Numbered from the stretch's first letter, positions 10,906 to 20,078 are shown. The stretch: 63,235 nucleotides of DNA from Niallia taxi (GCF_004005475.1 NZ_RZTZ01000021.1:1-63235); one strand, 5' to 3'. Translations and numbers: made by a program. The notes: generated by a model not told the origin, from the letters alone.

Positions 10906-10985
10906 GTAGTTCGTTATTATAAATAAAGCTGAGATAGAAGTTAGTCGGCTTTCATGTAAATAGAGGATGAATTGGGAGGGTTAAA

Positions 10986-11636
10986 ATGTTTAAGCGCATT
11001 AAAGAAGATATATCAGTAGTATTTGAACAAGATCCGGCAGCGAGAAGCTCAATTGAAGTAATACTTACTTACTCTGGATTACACGCAATTTGGCATCATC
11101 GCATTGCGCATCATTTCTATAAACATAGATGGTATTTTCTAGCCCGTACAATATCTCAATTCAGCCGTTTACTAACTGGAATAGAAATACATCCAGGTGC
11201 AACAATCGGAAGAAGACTCTTCATTGACCATGGCATGGGAGTTGTTATAGGGGAAACTTGTGAAATAGGCGATAATGTCACGATATTTCAAGGGGTAACC
11301 TTAGGGGGAACAGGGAAAGAGAAAGGAAAGAGGCATCCAACCGTTAATGATAATGCTCTGATTGCAACAGGAGCAAAGGTATTAGGATCAATAATTATTG
11401 GAGAAAATGCAAAAATTGGTGCCGGGTCTGTCGTTTTGAAAGATGTGCCACCTAATTCTACCGTTGTAGGTATTCCTGGGACTGTAGTGGTGCAGGATGG
11501 TATTAGGATCAAAAAAGACTTAAACCATTCCGATTTACCTGACCCGTTTGCAGAGCGAATGAAGGAACTTGAGAATGAGTTGCTTCATTTAAAAAATGAA
11601 TTGAATGAGTTGAAAAAGGAAGGGAGACATAGATAA
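10986..11636 (+). CDS. cysE: Serine O-acetyltransferase
   Basis: CysE acetylates serine with acetyl-CoA, the first step of cysteine synthesis. The 216-residue protein has the left-handed beta-helix hexapeptide repeats, with [20 protein letters not shown] and [16 protein letters not shown] as active-site segments. It ends in a charged helix. Start ATG follows GGGAGG. Stop overlaps the cysS start by one base, so the two are translated as a pair under the T-box. Confidence 0.96.
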   Translation: MFKRIKEDISVVFEQDPAARSSIEVILTYSGLHAIWHHRIAHHFYKHRWYFLARTISQFSRLLTGIEIHPGATIGRRLFIDHGMGVVIGETCEIGDNVTIFQGVTLGGTGKEKGKRHPTVNDNALIATGAKVLGSIIIGENAKIGAGSVVLKDVPPNSTVVGIPGTVVVQDGIRIKKDLNHSDLPDPFAERMKELENELLHLKNELNELKKEGRHR

Positions 11637-13033
11637 TGTCTATTCAAATTTATAATACATTATCAAGGGAAAAGGAAGAGTTTGTCCCATTAGAAGAGGG
11701 TAAGGTTAAAATGTACGTTTGCGGTCCAACGGTATACAATTATATCCATATTGGAAACGCAAGACCTGCCATTGTATTTGATACAGTAAGGAGATATCTA
11801 GAATTTAGAGGATATGATGTTAACTTTGTTTCTAATTTCACTGATGTTGACGATAAACTTATCAGAGCTGCCAATGAGTTAGGTGAAGAGGTTCCTGCAA
11901 TTGCAGACCGCTTTATTGAAGCATATTTTGAAGATGTTACTGCATTGGGCTGCAAAAAAGCAGATACTCATCCGCGTGTAACAGAAAGCATGGACATCAT
12001 TATTGAATTTATCGAGGCACTGATAGAGAAAGGCTATGCTTATGAGTCTGAGGGAGATGTGTATTACCATACAAGGAAGTTTGAGGGGTATGGTAAATTA
12101 TCTCATCAATCAATTGATGAACTGAAGTCTGGTGCGAGAATAGCTGTTGGAGAGAAAAAACAGGATTTTCTTGATTTTGCGCTATGGAAGAATGCGAAAG
12201 AAGGAGAGATTTCTTGGGATAGTCCATGGGGGCAAGGAAGACCTGGCTGGCATATAGAGTGCTCAGCAATGGTTAAGAAGTATTTAGGAGACACAATTGA
12301 TATCCATGCAGGAGGACAGGATTTAGCCTTCCCTCATCATGAGAACGAAATTGCCCAATCTGAGGCATTATCCGGAAAGACATTTGCAAACTATTGGATG
12401 CACAACGGATATATTAATATAGATAATGAAAAAATGTCCAAATCCTTAGGTAACTTTATTACAGTTCACGATATTCTGAAGATTCATGATCCACAAGTAT
12501 TAAGATTCTTCATGCTGTCAGTTCATTACCGTAACCCAATCAATTACAGTGAAGAAGTATTAGAGAATACAAGAGCTGGATTGGAACGAATCAGAACTTC
12601 TTATGACAATCTGTTGCATCGTAAGGTTACAAGTACTGACTTAACGGATACAAATGAAGAGTGGTTAAATAAGATTAACAGCTTACATGAACAGTTTATC
12701 ACAAGCATGGATGACGATTTTAATACGGCTAACGGAATTTCTGTTCTTTTTGAGCTTTCACAACAAGCGAACTATTACTTGCTGGAAAAGACTACGTCTG
12801 CTACAGTCATTAATGCTTTCATAAAAGAGTTTGAAGAGCTGTTTGGTGTTCTTGGACTTTCTCTTGTGAAGGAAGAACTGCTTGATGAAGAGATTGAAGC
12901 ACTTATTGAGAAGCGGAACCAAGCCCGTAAGGACCGCAACTTCCAGTTGGCAGACCAAATTAGAGATCAACTGAAGGCGATGAACATCATTTTGGAAGAT
13001 ACACCACAGGGCATTCGCTGGAAAAGAGGGTAA
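11636..13033 (+). CDS. cysS: Cysteine-tRNA ligase
   Basis: CysS charges tRNA-Cys. The 465-residue class I synthetase has the zinc-linked start [18 protein letters not shown]-like region ([17 protein letters not shown]), the GWHIECSAM motif with zinc-binding Cys and His, and KMSKSLGN. Sharing a T-box transcript with cysE lets supply and use of cysteine be set together. TAATG overlap with cysE. Confidence 0.97.
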   Translation: MSIQIYNTLSREKEEFVPLEEGKVKMYVCGPTVYNYIHIGNARPAIVFDTVRRYLEFRGYDVNFVSNFTDVDDKLIRAANELGEEVPAIADRFIEAYFEDVTALGCKKADTHPRVTESMDIIIEFIEALIEKGYAYESEGDVYYHTRKFEGYGKLSHQSIDELKSGARIAVGEKKQDFLDFALWKNAKEGEISWDSPWGQGRPGWHIECSAMVKKYLGDTIDIHAGGQDLAFPHHENEIAQSEALSGKTFANYWMHNGYINIDNEKMSKSLGNFITVHDILKIHDPQVLRFFMLSVHYRNPINYSEEVLENTRAGLERIRTSYDNLLHRKVTSTDLTDTNEEWLNKINSLHEQFITSMDDDFNTANGISVLFELSQQANYYLLEKTTSATVINAFIKEFEELFGVLGLSLVKEELLDEEIEALIEKRNQARKDRNFQLADQIRDQLKAMNIILEDTPQGIRWKRG

Positions 13034-13036
13034 TGG

Positions 13037-13444
13037 ATGCTCCTTTATGATAAGAAACTTGATGAAAAACAATTGAACAGCTTGGCGCTTGCTTATATGG
13101 GTGATGCTGTTCTGGAGATATATGTACGACGACATCTTTTATACAGTGGGAAGGTGCGACCAAACCAGCTGCATAGAGAAGCAACAAAGTATGTTTCTGC
13201 CAAGGGGCAGGCAAAGGTGGTTCATGCACTTATAGAGGATGAATTCTTTACACCTGAGGAATTTGCGGTAATGAAAAGAGGAAGAAATGCAAAATCAGGA
13301 AGTATCCCTAAGAACACAGATGTTCAAACATACAGGTACAGTACAGGATTTGAAGCTGTGCTTGGATATCTATATTTGACTGAGGATGAGAAGCGGCTTG
13401 AGGAGATTATCCAAGCCGCACTGTCCATCATTGAAAAGCAGTAG
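13037..13444 (+). CDS. mrnC: Mini-ribonuclease III
   Basis: MrnC is an RNase III catalytic domain without the RNA-binding domain; it trims 23S rRNA ends in Bacillus. The 135-residue protein begins with [16 protein letters not shown], holding the conserved acidic residues, and has the second motif around [15 protein letters not shown]. Starts 3 bases after the cysS stop. Confidence 0.95.
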   Translation: MLLYDKKLDEKQLNSLALAYMGDAVLEIYVRRHLLYSGKVRPNQLHREATKYVSAKGQAKVVHALIEDEFFTPEEFAVMKRGRNAKSGSIPKNTDVQTYRYSTGFEAVLGYLYLTEDEKRLEEIIQAALSIIEKQ

Positions 13445-13457
13445 GAGGAACAAAAAA

Positions 13458-14201
13458 GTGGATAATGATTATATTGTTGGGAAAAACGCCGTAATTGAAG
13501 CGTTAAAATCCGAAAGGGATGTAAATAAAATCCTTATTGCAGAGGGTTCACAAAAAGGACAGATGCAAACTGTTATAGGTTTGGCGAAAAGTGAAAATGT
13601 GCTTGTCCAGTTTGTGCCAAAGAAAAAGTTAGATACATTAGTGGATGCGAACCACCAAGGTGTTGTGGCACAAGTAGCGGCATATCAATATGCTGAGATA
13701 GATGATTTGTTTGCTCTTGCAGAAAAACGGAATGAAGCACCATTTTTCATGCTGCTGGATGAGATAGAGGATCCTCATAATTTAGGATCTATCATGAGGA
13801 CTGCGGATGCTGTAGGAGCTCATGGTATTATTATCCCAAGAAGGAGAGCTGTTGGCCTCACTGCAACAGTTGCTAAAGCATCAACGGGTGCCATTGAGCA
13901 TATTCCTGTGGTTAGGGTAACAAATATGGCTAGAGCAATCGATGAACTGAAGGAAAGAGGAGTCTGGATTGCGGGAACTGATGCTAAAGGGAAAGAGGAT
14001 TATCGTCAGTTTGATGGGACGATGCCGCTTGGACTTGTAATTGGAAGTGAAGGAAAGGGCATGGGAAGGCTCATCCGTGATAAGTGCGATTTTCTAATTC
14101 AGCTACCAATGGCAGGAGCAGTTACATCATTGAATGCATCTGTAGCTGCAGCACTCTTAATGTATGAGGTTTATCGTAAACGCCATCCACTTGAGGGATA
14201 A
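13458..14201 (+). CDS. rlmB: 23S rRNA (guanosine-2'-O)-methyltransferase RlmB
   Basis: RlmB-type SpoU methyltransferase of 247 residues. It has the substrate-binding N-terminal domain and the knotted SPOUT domain with motifs DEIEDPHNLGSIMRTADA, LVIGSEGKGM and LPMAGAVTSLNASVAAA. The GTG at 13458 follows AGGAGG by 9 bases and fits the B. subtilis start; the longer reading from 13386 runs inside mrnC and is not used. Next gene starts 2 bases later. Confidence 0.94.
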   Translation: MDNDYIVGKNAVIEALKSERDVNKILIAEGSQKGQMQTVIGLAKSENVLVQFVPKKKLDTLVDANHQGVVAQVAAYQYAEIDDLFALAEKRNEAPFFMLLDEIEDPHNLGSIMRTADAVGAHGIIIPRRRAVGLTATVAKASTGAIEHIPVVRVTNMARAIDELKERGVWIAGTDAKGKEDYRQFDGTMPLGLVIGSEGKGMGRLIRDKCDFLIQLPMAGAVTSLNASVAAALLMYEVYRKRHPLEG

Positions 14202-14203
14202 CA

Positions 14204-14713
14204 ATGGATATACTCTTAGTTGATGGCTATAACATTATTGGAGCATGGCCAGAGCTCAACAAGCTGAAAAATAAGGATTTATCTGCTGCAAGAGATGCTC
14301 TTTTAGAGAAAATGGCAGAATACCAGGGATTCTCAGGCTATCGTGTTATCGTTGTTTTTGATGCTTATTATGTTAGGGGCACAGAAAAGAAGCTTAAGAA
14401 CTCCAAGGTTGAGGTCATTTTCACAAAGGAAAATGAAACGGCTGATGAAAGAATTGAAAAGCTTGCCAAGGAGCTCAGCAACAGGAGAACACAAATCCAT
14501 GTTGCCACATCTGACTTTACCGAACAGTGGGCTATTTTTGGACAAGGAGCTCTAAGAATCTCAGCGAGAGAGCTTCTGATTGAAATGGCAGAGATAGAAA
14601 AAAATATTGAAAAAAAAGTGAAGCGAATTAAGGAAAGAAAGCCTGTAATCAAGATACCGCTTTCGAAAGAAATGGAAGAATTATTTGAAAAATGGCGCCG
14701 TGGCGAAAAATGA
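14204..14713 (+). CDS. rae1: Ribosome-dependent endoribonuclease Rae1
   Basis: Rae1 (YacP) cuts certain mRNAs in the ribosomal A site. The 169-residue protein is a NYN/PIN-type nuclease with LLVDGYNIIGAWPEL at the start, VVFDAYYV, and the acidic DERIEKLAKEL segment. A lysine-rich C-terminus is usual. Follows rlmB with a 2-base gap. Confidence 0.92.
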   Translation: MDILLVDGYNIIGAWPELNKLKNKDLSAARDALLEKMAEYQGFSGYRVIVVFDAYYVRGTEKKLKNSKVEVIFTKENETADERIEKLAKELSNRRTQIHVATSDFTEQWAIFGQGALRISARELLIEMAEIEKNIEKKVKRIKERKPVIKIPLSKEMEELFEKWRRGEK

Positions 14714-14717
14714 GTTG

Positions 14718-14747
14718 TTGACGCTTAAAAAAACCCTACTGTATAAT
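14718..14747 (+). promoter_or_regulatory. SigA promoter of sigH
   Basis: TTGACG (14718-14723), 18 bases and TATAAT (14742-14747), just after the rae1 stop. B. subtilis sigH is transcribed by SigA and repressed by AbrB; AbrB sites cannot be read from sequence. Confidence 0.75.
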
Positions 14748-14783
14748 GGTTTTATCCATGATTGCGCGGTCGGGGGGATCTGT

Positions 14784-15443
14784 ATGAGTACTGACAACAG
14801 GAGTAAGAGCAATGAAAGTGTTGAGAAGTATTTAGAGCTTGAAGATGAAACACTGGTCGAATTAGTTCATAAAGGAGAAAGTGATGCATTAGACTTTCTC
14901 ATCCAGAAGTATCGTAATTTTGTAAGAGCTAAAGCTAGATCCTATTTCCTAATTGGTGCTGATAAAGAAGATATTGTCCAAGAAGGCATGATCGGCTTAT
15001 ATAAGGCAATCCGAGATTTTAAAGGGGACAAGCTCTCGTCGTTTAAAGCATTTGCCGAACTATGCATTACGAGGCAGATTATAACTGCTATTAAGACAGC
15101 AACAAGACAGAAGCATATTCCTTTAAATTCCTACGTCTCTCTTGATAAGCCTATATATGATGAAGAGTCAGATCGAACATTAATGGATGTTATTTCTGGA
15201 GCAAAGATATTAGATCCAGAAGAGTTGATTATCAATCAGGAAGAGTTTGACCATATTGAAGTAAAAATGTCGGAGCTTCTTAGTGATTTGGAAAGAAAAG
15301 TGCTGGCCCTCTATTTAGATGGCCAATCCTATCAGGAAATTTCCGAAGAGCTAAACAGACATGTGAAGTCGATAGATAATGCTCTTCAAAGGGTAAAGAG
15401 AAAGCTTGAGCGTTATTTAGAGATTCGTGAGTTTTCACTTTAA
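14784..15443 (+). CDS. sigH: RNA polymerase sigma factor SigH
   Basis: SigH directs early stationary-phase and sporulation genes. The 219-residue protein has region 2 (FLIQKYRNFVRAKARSYFL, DIVQEGMIGLYKAIRDF) and region 4 with the helix-turn-helix YQEISEELNRHVKSIDNAL. The ATG at 14784 is chosen from its GGGGGG ribosome site and match to B. subtilis; the frame runs open upstream into rae1. Own promoter directly ahead. Confidence 0.95.
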   Translation: MSTDNRSKSNESVEKYLELEDETLVELVHKGESDALDFLIQKYRNFVRAKARSYFLIGADKEDIVQEGMIGLYKAIRDFKGDKLSSFKAFAELCITRQIITAIKTATRQKHIPLNSYVSLDKPIYDEESDRTLMDVISGAKILDPEELIINQEEFDHIEVKMSELLSDLERKVLALYLDGQSYQEISEELNRHVKSIDNALQRVKRKLERYLEIREFSL

Positions 15444-15484
15444 TAAGAGCAAATTCGTAAGAAAAGGCAAATAACTGACTAATA

Positions 15485-15513
15485 TTGACATACATTCATG
15501 TCCATGTTACAGT
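15485..15513 (+). promoter_or_regulatory. SigA promoter of rpmG-secE
   Basis: TTGACA (15485-15490), 17 bases and TACAGT (15508-15513), 38 bases ahead of the L33 gene. Confidence 0.75.
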
Positions 15514-15550
15514 TTGGGGAGATATAAAGGACGTAGTAGGTGTAATTTAA

Positions 15551-15694
15551 ATGAAAAATAAGATTGTACTGGCTTGTGAGAAGTGCAGCTCTAGAAACTA
15601 TTCTACAATGAGCAGCAAAACCGCAGATCGCCTTGAAGTAAAGAAATATTGTCAAACATGCAATGCACATACAGTTCATAAAGAGACAAAATAG
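15551..15694 (+). CDS. rpmG: 50S ribosomal protein L33, zinc-binding form
   Basis: A 47-residue protein starting [12 protein letters not shown]. It has two CxxC pairs (Cys 9/12 and 34/37), so it is a zinc-ribbon (C+) L33. It occupies the sigH-secE slot, where B. subtilis keeps rpmGB. An AGGTG ribosome site lies 8-9 bases upstream. Confidence 0.93.
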   Translation: MKNKIVLACEKCSSRNYSTMSSKTADRLEVKKYCQTCNAHTVHKETK

Positions 15695-15745
15695 CAAATT
15701 ACTGCTTAAGACAGGCTACCCGCTTTTAAATATGGAGGTAACGAA

Positions 15746-15928
15746 ATGCAACGCACTGTTAACTTTTTCCGTGAAGTAGGCAGAGAAATGAAAAAGGTTA
15801 GTTGGCCGAAGAGAAAAGAACTGACTAACTATACAATCACTGTTCTTGCGACAGTAATATTCTTTTCTGTGTTCTTTGCACTTGTTGATATGGGAATTTC
15901 TGAACTAATTCGTTTAATACTTGAATAA
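15746..15928 (+). CDS. secE: Protein translocase subunit SecE
   Basis: SecE clamps SecY in the membrane channel. The 60-residue product has the amphipathic REVGREMKKVSWPKRKEL helix followed by one membrane span (ITVLATVIFFSVFFALVDMG). This short single-span form is normal for Bacillus. TGGAGGTAA ribosome site. Confidence 0.95.
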   Translation: MQRTVNFFREVGREMKKVSWPKRKELTNYTITVLATVIFFSVFFALVDMGISELIRLILE

Positions 15929-15951
15929 CTGTTGTCCACTCATGGTATAAT
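15921..15951 (+). promoter_or_regulatory. Candidate promoter ahead of nusG
   Basis: Extended -10 TGGTATAAT (15943-15951) with TTGAAT (15921-15926) at a long 19-base spacer, inside and behind the secE end. Its transcript would meet a terminator-like hairpin after about 20 bases. Confidence 0.45.
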
Positions 15952-15973
15952 GGTAACACAATAGGAAACACAC

Positions 15974-15996
15974 AAAGCCCGGAAACGGGTTTTTTC
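15974..15996 (+). terminator. Terminator or attenuator between secE and nusG
   Basis: AAGCCCG (15975-15981), GAAA tetraloop and CGGGTTT (15986-15992) run into six T. It could end the secE transcript or attenuate transcripts into nusG. A GC-poor perfect palindrome (16011-16028) follows. Confidence 0.65.
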
Positions 15997-16084
15997 ATTG
16001 CTTGAAAATAATAAAAAAGCTTTTTTATGCGATAGCTCTTTTTATAGGAGCAGGTTACATAAGGCATGAAGAGCAAATAGCGTT

Positions 16085-16110
16085 AAGGAGGGACGGACAT
16101 AACAGTCCTC
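16085..16110 (+). promoter_or_regulatory. nusG: Shine-Dalgarno hairpin of nusG
   Basis: AAGGAGGG (16085-16092) is the only strong ribosome site before nusG, but ends 22 bases from the ATG. GGAC (16095-16098) can pair with GTCC (16105-16108), which would shorten the effective spacing to 8 bases. An alternative pairing of GAG-GAC (16088-16094) with GTCCTC (16105-16110) would bury the site. The two folds exclude each other. This is read from sequence and not tested. Confidence 0.5.
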
Positions 16111-16114
16111 TAAT

Positions 16115-16648
16115 ATGGAAAAAAATTGGTATGTAGTTCATACTTACTCTGGTTATGAGAATAAAGTTAAAACTAACTTGGAAAAGCGCGTTGAAACAAT
16201 GGGAATGCAAGATAAGATATTCCGTGTAATCGTGCCAGAAGAAGAAGAAACAGATGTAAGAAACGGCAAAACAAAAGTTGTTAAGAGAAAGGTTTTCCCA
16301 GGCTATGTGCTTGTGGAAATCGTCATGACAGATGATTCTTGGTATGTTGTCCGCAATACGCCAGGAGTAACAGGATTTGTTGGTTCTGCTGGTTCTGGTT
16401 CAAAGCCAACACCACTTATGCCTGATGAGGTGCAAGTCATCCTTAAGAGAATGGGTGTTGACGAGCAACGCATTGAAATTGAATTTGAATTAGGTGAAAC
16501 AGTGAAGGTAAACGAAGGTCCGTTTGCAAACTTTACTGGGTCAGTTGAAGAGATCGATACTGACAAAGCAAAAGTGAAAGTTTTAGTGAATATGTTCGGC
16601 AGAGATACTCCTGTGGAGCTTGATTTTACACAAATTGAAAAATTTTAA
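16115..16648 (+). CDS. nusG: Transcription termination/antitermination factor NusG
   Basis: NusG binds RNA polymerase beta' and modulates pausing and termination. The 177-residue protein has the NGN domain (NWYVVHTYSGYENKVKTNLE, later RNTPGVTGFVGS) and a C-terminal KOW domain (VNEGPFANFTGSVEEID). The ATG at 16115 matches the B. subtilis protein start exactly, although no ribosome site sits at normal spacing; see the hairpin feature upstream. Confidence 0.96.
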   Translation: MEKNWYVVHTYSGYENKVKTNLEKRVETMGMQDKIFRVIVPEEEETDVRNGKTKVVKRKVFPGYVLVEIVMTDDSWYVVRNTPGVTGFVGSAGSGSKPTPLMPDEVQVILKRMGVDEQRIEIEFELGETVKVNEGPFANFTGSVEEIDTDKAKVKVLVNMFGRDTPVELDFTQIEKF

Positions 16649-16658
16649 TCTGAAAAAC

Positions 16659-16687
16659 TTGAAATGAGCACGAAAAAGTGTTAATAT
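16659..16687 (+). promoter_or_regulatory. SigA promoter of rplK-rplA
   Basis: TTGAAA (16659-16664), 17 bases and TAATAT (16682-16687), starting 11 bases after nusG. Confidence 0.75.
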
Positions 16688-16767
16688 TTCAAAGGTCAGT
16701 ATGTCTCAAATAAAGAGACAAGATATTGTCGAACTCTTTATGATAATATAAAGATCATATGTGTTGA

Positions 16768-16794
16768 GTGGGAGGGGAAAACCCCTATTACCAC
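16768..16794 (+). promoter_or_regulatory. L1-binding leader hairpin of rplK-rplA
   Basis: Outer stem GTGG (16768-16771) with CCAC (16791-16794), inner stem GGGG-AAAA-CCCC (16774-16785) and an asymmetric internal loop. This is the arrangement of the ribosomal protein L1 binding site that mimics 23S rRNA, so free L1 would repress translation of rplK and rplA. Confidence 0.7.
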
Positions 16795-16821
16795 ATCACG
16801 GACTTTAAGGAGGTGTGTCTC

Positions 16822-17247
16822 GTGGCTAAAAAAGTAATTAAGGTTGTTAAATTGCAAATTCCAGCAGCTAAAGCAAATCCGGCGCCACCAGTTGGACCAG
16901 CACTAGGTCAAGCAGGTGTTAACATCATGGGATTCTGTAAGGAGTTTAACGCTCGTACAGCTGAACAAGCTGGTTTAATCATTCCTGTTGAGATTACGGT
17001 TTTTGAAGACCGTTCATTTACATTTATTACAAAAACTCCACCTGCTGCAGTTTTATTGAAAAAAGCAGCTGGTATTGAGTCTGGTTCTGGTGAACCTAAC
17101 CGTAATAAAGTAGCAACTGTTAAGCGTGATAAAGTACGCGAGATTGCTGAAACAAAAATGCCTGATCTAAATGCAGCTAGCGTTGAAGCAGCTATGCGTA
17201 TGGTTGAAGGTACTGCCCGCAGCATGGGTATTGTTATTGAAGACTAA
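16822..17247 (+). CDS. rplK: 50S ribosomal protein L11
   Basis: 141-residue L11, which forms the GTPase-associated center with 23S rRNA. It has the proline-rich switch near residues 19-24 ([19 protein letters not shown]) and a C-terminal RNA-binding domain. GTG start follows AAGGAGGTG; the longer frame from 16768 is leader RNA. Translation is likely repressed by L1. Confidence 0.97.
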   Translation: MAKKVIKVVKLQIPAAKANPAPPVGPALGQAGVNIMGFCKEFNARTAEQAGLIIPVEITVFEDRSFTFITKTPPAAVLLKKAAGIESGSGEPNRNKVATVKRDKVREIAETKMPDLNAASVEAAMRMVEGTARSMGIVIED

Positions 17248-17274
17248 ACCATATCTAATATGGTTCTGTTGATT

Positions 17275-17313
17275 AAGGTTGCGACATCTTTTGTTAGCGT
17301 CGCAACCTTTATT
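17275..17313 (+). terminator. Hairpin between rplK and rplA
   Basis: AAGGTTGCGAC (17275-17285) pairs with GTCGCAACCTT (17299-17309), followed by TATT. A smaller AACCATA/TATGGTT hairpin (17247-17265) precedes it. The weak T-run suggests partial termination or an RNA processing site inside the operon. Confidence 0.5.
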
Positions 17314-17361
17314 CGTGGGAGGTAATTCCGCTAAAACCACAATTCAAGGAGGAAATATGTT

Positions 17362-18051
17362 ATGGCTAAAAAAGGTAAGAAGTATTTAGAGGCTATCAAA
17401 CAAGTTGATCGTACTAAAGCTTACCCAGTTGCAGAAGCAATTGAACTAGTTAAAAAAACAAGCACTACAAAATTTGATGCATCAGTTGAAGTTGCTTTCC
17501 GTCTAGGAGTAGATCCTAAGAAAGCTGACCAACAAATCCGTGGAGCAGTTGTTCTTCCACACGGTACTGGTAAAACTCAACGCGTGTTAGTTTTTGCTAA
17601 AGGTGAAAAACTTAAAGAAGCAGAAGCTGCAGGTGCAGATTTTGTTGGAGATGCTGAATATATCACTAAAATCCAACAAGGTTGGTTCGATTTTGACGTT
17701 ATCGTTGCTACTCCAGACATGATGGGTGAAGTTGGTAAACTTGGTCGCGTATTAGGACCTAAAGGTTTAATGCCAAACCCTAAAACTGGAACAGTTACTT
17801 TTGATGTAACAAAAGCAGTTAACGAAATTAAAGCTGGTAAAGTAGAATACCGTGTTGATAAAGCTGGAAACATCCACGTTCCAATCGGTAAAGTATCTTT
17901 CGAAGATGCTCAACTAGTTGATAACTTCACAACTATTTTTGATACAATGCAAAAAGTTAAGCCAGCAGCAGCTAAAGGAACTTACATGAAGAACGTTTCT
18001 GTTACTTCAACAATGGGTCCTGGCGTTAAAGTAGATCCTTCTACTGTTTGA
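17362..18051 (+). CDS. rplA: 50S ribosomal protein L1
   Basis: 229-residue L1, the stalk protein at the E site and autogenous repressor of rplK-rplA. It starts [16 protein letters not shown] and contains the RNA-binding [14 protein letters not shown] and [15 protein letters not shown] segments. Length is close to the B. subtilis protein; the C-terminus is a few residues shorter. AGGAGG ribosome site. Confidence 0.97.
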   Translation: MAKKGKKYLEAIKQVDRTKAYPVAEAIELVKKTSTTKFDASVEVAFRLGVDPKKADQQIRGAVVLPHGTGKTQRVLVFAKGEKLKEAEAAGADFVGDAEYITKIQQGWFDFDVIVATPDMMGEVGKLGRVLGPKGLMPNPKTGTVTFDVTKAVNEIKAGKVEYRVDKAGNIHVPIGKVSFEDAQLVDNFTTIFDTMQKVKPAAAKGTYMKNVSVTSTMGPGVKVDPSTV

Positions 18052-18064
18052 TAAAAATTGGCAT

Positions 18065-18093
18065 TTGACAAAATAAGATGAATAGCATATACT
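18065..18093 (+). promoter_or_regulatory. SigA promoter of rplJ-rplL
   Basis: TTGACA (18065-18070), exactly 17 bases and TATACT (18088-18093), a near-consensus promoter. Confidence 0.85.
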
Positions 18094-18119
18094 TCATCTT
18101 GTTGTTAAAATAAATATAA

Positions 18120-18255
18120 ACATTTATACCAAAGACAGCAGGTGCATTAAGCTTAATTTCCTGCCGAGGTAATACGATAGACTTAACAGTTGTGTAAACG
18201 ACTATTGTATATTCCTCCATGTCTTTTCCTGATATGGAGGATTTTATTTGCCGGT
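18120..18255 (+). promoter_or_regulatory. L10 leader with attenuator
   Basis: The transcript contains the conserved leader core AGACAGCAGGTG ... CTTAATTTCCTGCCGAGGTA (18134-18174) bound by the L10-(L12)4 complex. Then comes a hairpin of ATTCCTCCAT (18211-18220) with ATGGAGGAT (18234-18242) and ATTTTATTT, a terminator. This fits the known L10 leader of Bacillus, in which excess L10-L12 favours early termination. Confidence 0.85.
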
Positions 18256-18284
18256 ATGAATGTAATTCTACAGGAGGTGTAAAG

Positions 18285-18785
18285 ATGAGCAGCATTATCG
18301 AACAAAAGCAGCAAATTGTATCTGATATCGCAGATAAATTGAAAGCAAGTAAGTCAACAATCGTTGTTGACTACCGTGGTCTTACTGTTTCTGAAGTAAC
18401 TGAACTTCGTAAACAACTTCGTGAAGCTGGCGTTGAATTCAAAGTTTTCAAAAACTCAATGACACGCCGCGCTGCTGAAGTTGCTGAACTAAGCGGTCTT
18501 AATGAAGCTTTGACTGGTCCTAACGCTATTGCATTCAGTAATGAAGATGTAGTTGCACCAGCAAAAATCATTAATGACTTTGCTAAGAAACACGAAGCGC
18601 TTGAAATTAAAGCGGGTGTAATCGAAGGAAATATCGCTTCTGTTGAAGATGTTAAAGCTCTTGCTGAGCTACCATCTCGCGAAGGACTTCTTTCTATGCT
18701 TCTCAGCGTGCTTCAAGCACCAATCCGCAACTTGGCTCTTGCTACAAAAGCAGTTGCAGATCAAAAAGAAGAACAAGGAGCGTAA
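18285..18785 (+). CDS. rplJ: 50S ribosomal protein L10
   Basis: 166-residue L10, base of the L7/L12 stalk and the autogenous regulator of this operon. It has the [16 protein letters not shown] start region and a C-terminal helix for L12 dimers. ATG at 18285 follows AGGAGGTG; the longer frame from 18219 lies in the leader and is rejected. Confidence 0.96.
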   Translation: MSSIIEQKQQIVSDIADKLKASKSTIVVDYRGLTVSEVTELRKQLREAGVEFKVFKNSMTRRAAEVAELSGLNEALTGPNAIAFSNEDVVAPAKIINDFAKKHEALEIKAGVIEGNIASVEDVKALAELPSREGLLSMLLSVLQAPIRNLALATKAVADQKEEQGA

Positions 18786-18846
18786 TCTATTACGCTACTA
18801 TCAAGTATCCTAATAAAACACATACAAAACAAGGAGGAAATTTATA

Positions 18847-19209
18847 ATGTCTAAAGAACAAATCTTAGAAGCAGTTAAAAACATGACTGTTTTAGAACTA
18901 AACGACCTAGTTAAAGCTATTGAAGAAGAATTCGGTGTTACTGCAGCAGCTCCTGTTGCTGTTGCTGGTGCTGCTGGCGGAGAAGCTGCAGCTGAACAAA
19001 CTGAATTTGATGTTGTTCTTGCATCTGCTGGAGATCAAAAAATCAAAGTTATCAAAGTTGTTCGTGAAATCACAGGCCTTGGTCTTAAAGAAGCGAAAGA
19101 ACTTGTTGACAACACTCCTAAAGCAGTTAAAGAAGGAGCTACTAAAGAAGAAGCTGAAGAAATCAAAGCTAAACTTGAAGAAGTTGGAGCTAACGTTGAA
19201 GTTAAGTAA
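18847..19209 (+). CDS. rplL: 50S ribosomal protein L7/L12
   Basis: 120-residue L7/L12. N-terminal dimer helix ([18 protein letters not shown]), alanine-rich hinge near residues 35-55 and the C-terminal factor-binding domain ([20 protein letters not shown]). Codon bias is so strong that long overlapping false frames appear on both strands. AAGGAGG site; terminator follows. Confidence 0.97.
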   Translation: MSKEQILEAVKNMTVLELNDLVKAIEEEFGVTAAAPVAVAGAAGGEAAAEQTEFDVVLASAGDQKIKVIKVVREITGLGLKEAKELVDNTPKAVKEGATKEEAEEIKAKLEEVGANVEVK

Positions 19210-19220
19210 TGTTAGTTTGG

Positions 19221-19249
19221 AAAAGCCCGCTGCATAGGCGGGCTTTTTT
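19221..19249 (+). terminator. Terminator after rplL
   Basis: AAAAGCCCGC (19221-19230) pairs with GCGGGCTTTT (19238-19247), with six T in a row. Confidence 0.95.
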
Positions 19250-19337
19250 GACCTTGAAATGAACACCTGTTAAAATAAGTTTTGTCAATATCCTCGGTAT
19301 TATTCTTCTATAAATTTCTCCATGGAGGTGGTCAAGT

Positions 19338-19943
19338 ATGACTGAACATTATTACTCTCGTTCCCAAAATGTTAGCAGTGATCCAAATCATTGGGATTTC
19401 ACCCTGAAAGGAAACAGGTTTCGCTTTAAAACAGATAACGGTGTTTTTTCGAAAAAAGAAGTCGACTTCGGTTCGCGTGTATTAATAGAAGCATTTTCAT
19501 ATCCGGAAGTGGATGGCGACATACTTGATGTCGGCTGCGGATATGGACCGATTGGACTTTCTGTAGCAAAAGAGGGGAAGGACAGAACTATACACATGGT
19601 TGATGTGAATGAAAGAGCATTGAATCTTGCGCAAGAAAATGCGGAAATCAACCATATTGATAATGTTTTAATTTATGAAAGTGACAGGTTGTTGCAGGTA
19701 AAAGGGAATAAATTTGCTGCTATCTTAACAAACCCGCCAATTCGTGCAGGAAAAAAGGTAGTCCATGATATTTTTGAACAAAGTTTTGAGCATCTTATCC
19801 ATAATGGAGAGTTGTGGATTGTAATTCAGAAAAAGCAAGGTGCACCTTCTGCTCTGGAAAAGCTAGAGCAATTATTTCAAGAAGTGGAAGTTGTAGAAAA
19901 GCAAAAAGGATATTTTATTATAAAAGCAAAAAGGATTGACTAG
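19338..19943 (+). CDS. ybxB: RsmC/RlmG-like class I methyltransferase YbxB
   Basis: 201-residue SAM-dependent methyltransferase in the usual rplL-rpoB slot. Motif I is DILDVGCGYGPIGLSVA, the acidic motif is VDVNERAL, and the catalytic motif is TNPPIRAG, the NPPF-like form used by guanine-N2 rRNA methyltransferases. The exact rRNA target is not known from sequence. AGGTGG ribosome site. Confidence 0.88.
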   Translation: MTEHYYSRSQNVSSDPNHWDFTLKGNRFRFKTDNGVFSKKEVDFGSRVLIEAFSYPEVDGDILDVGCGYGPIGLSVAKEGKDRTIHMVDVNERALNLAQENAEINHIDNVLIYESDRLLQVKGNKFAAILTNPPIRAGKKVVHDIFEQSFEHLIHNGELWIVIQKKQGAPSALEKLEQLFQEVEVVEKQKGYFIIKAKRID

Positions 19944-19966
19944 TCCGAATCGTTGTGATAGCATTG

Positions 19967-19972
19967 TATAAT
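19967..19972 (+). promoter_or_regulatory. Candidate -10 of the rpoB-rpoC promoter
   Basis: A perfect TATAAT stands 217 bases ahead of rpoB, preceded by T-G-rich bases but no good -35 at 16-18 bases; TTGACT at 19936-19941 is 25 bases away. The long AT-rich leader (19980-20188) holds a hairpin and two interleaved inverted repeats. Confidence 0.4.
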
Positions 19973-20078
19973 GCCAATATATTATTTTTCTTTTATCCAT
20001 TATTTTTATTTATTTATTGTATAAATATGGTGGATTTCGGAAAAGCTAACAAAATAATACTTGAAATATGAAAAATGC

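Noticed and set aside
13386-13457. N-terminal extension of RlmB
   Set aside because: Lies inside mrnC in another frame; GTG at 13458 has AGGAGG at the right distance.
18907-19266. Long frames on both strands overlapping rplL
   Set aside because: They mirror the extreme codon bias and lysine/glutamate-rich repeats of L7/L12; no ribosome sites and no recognisable protein.
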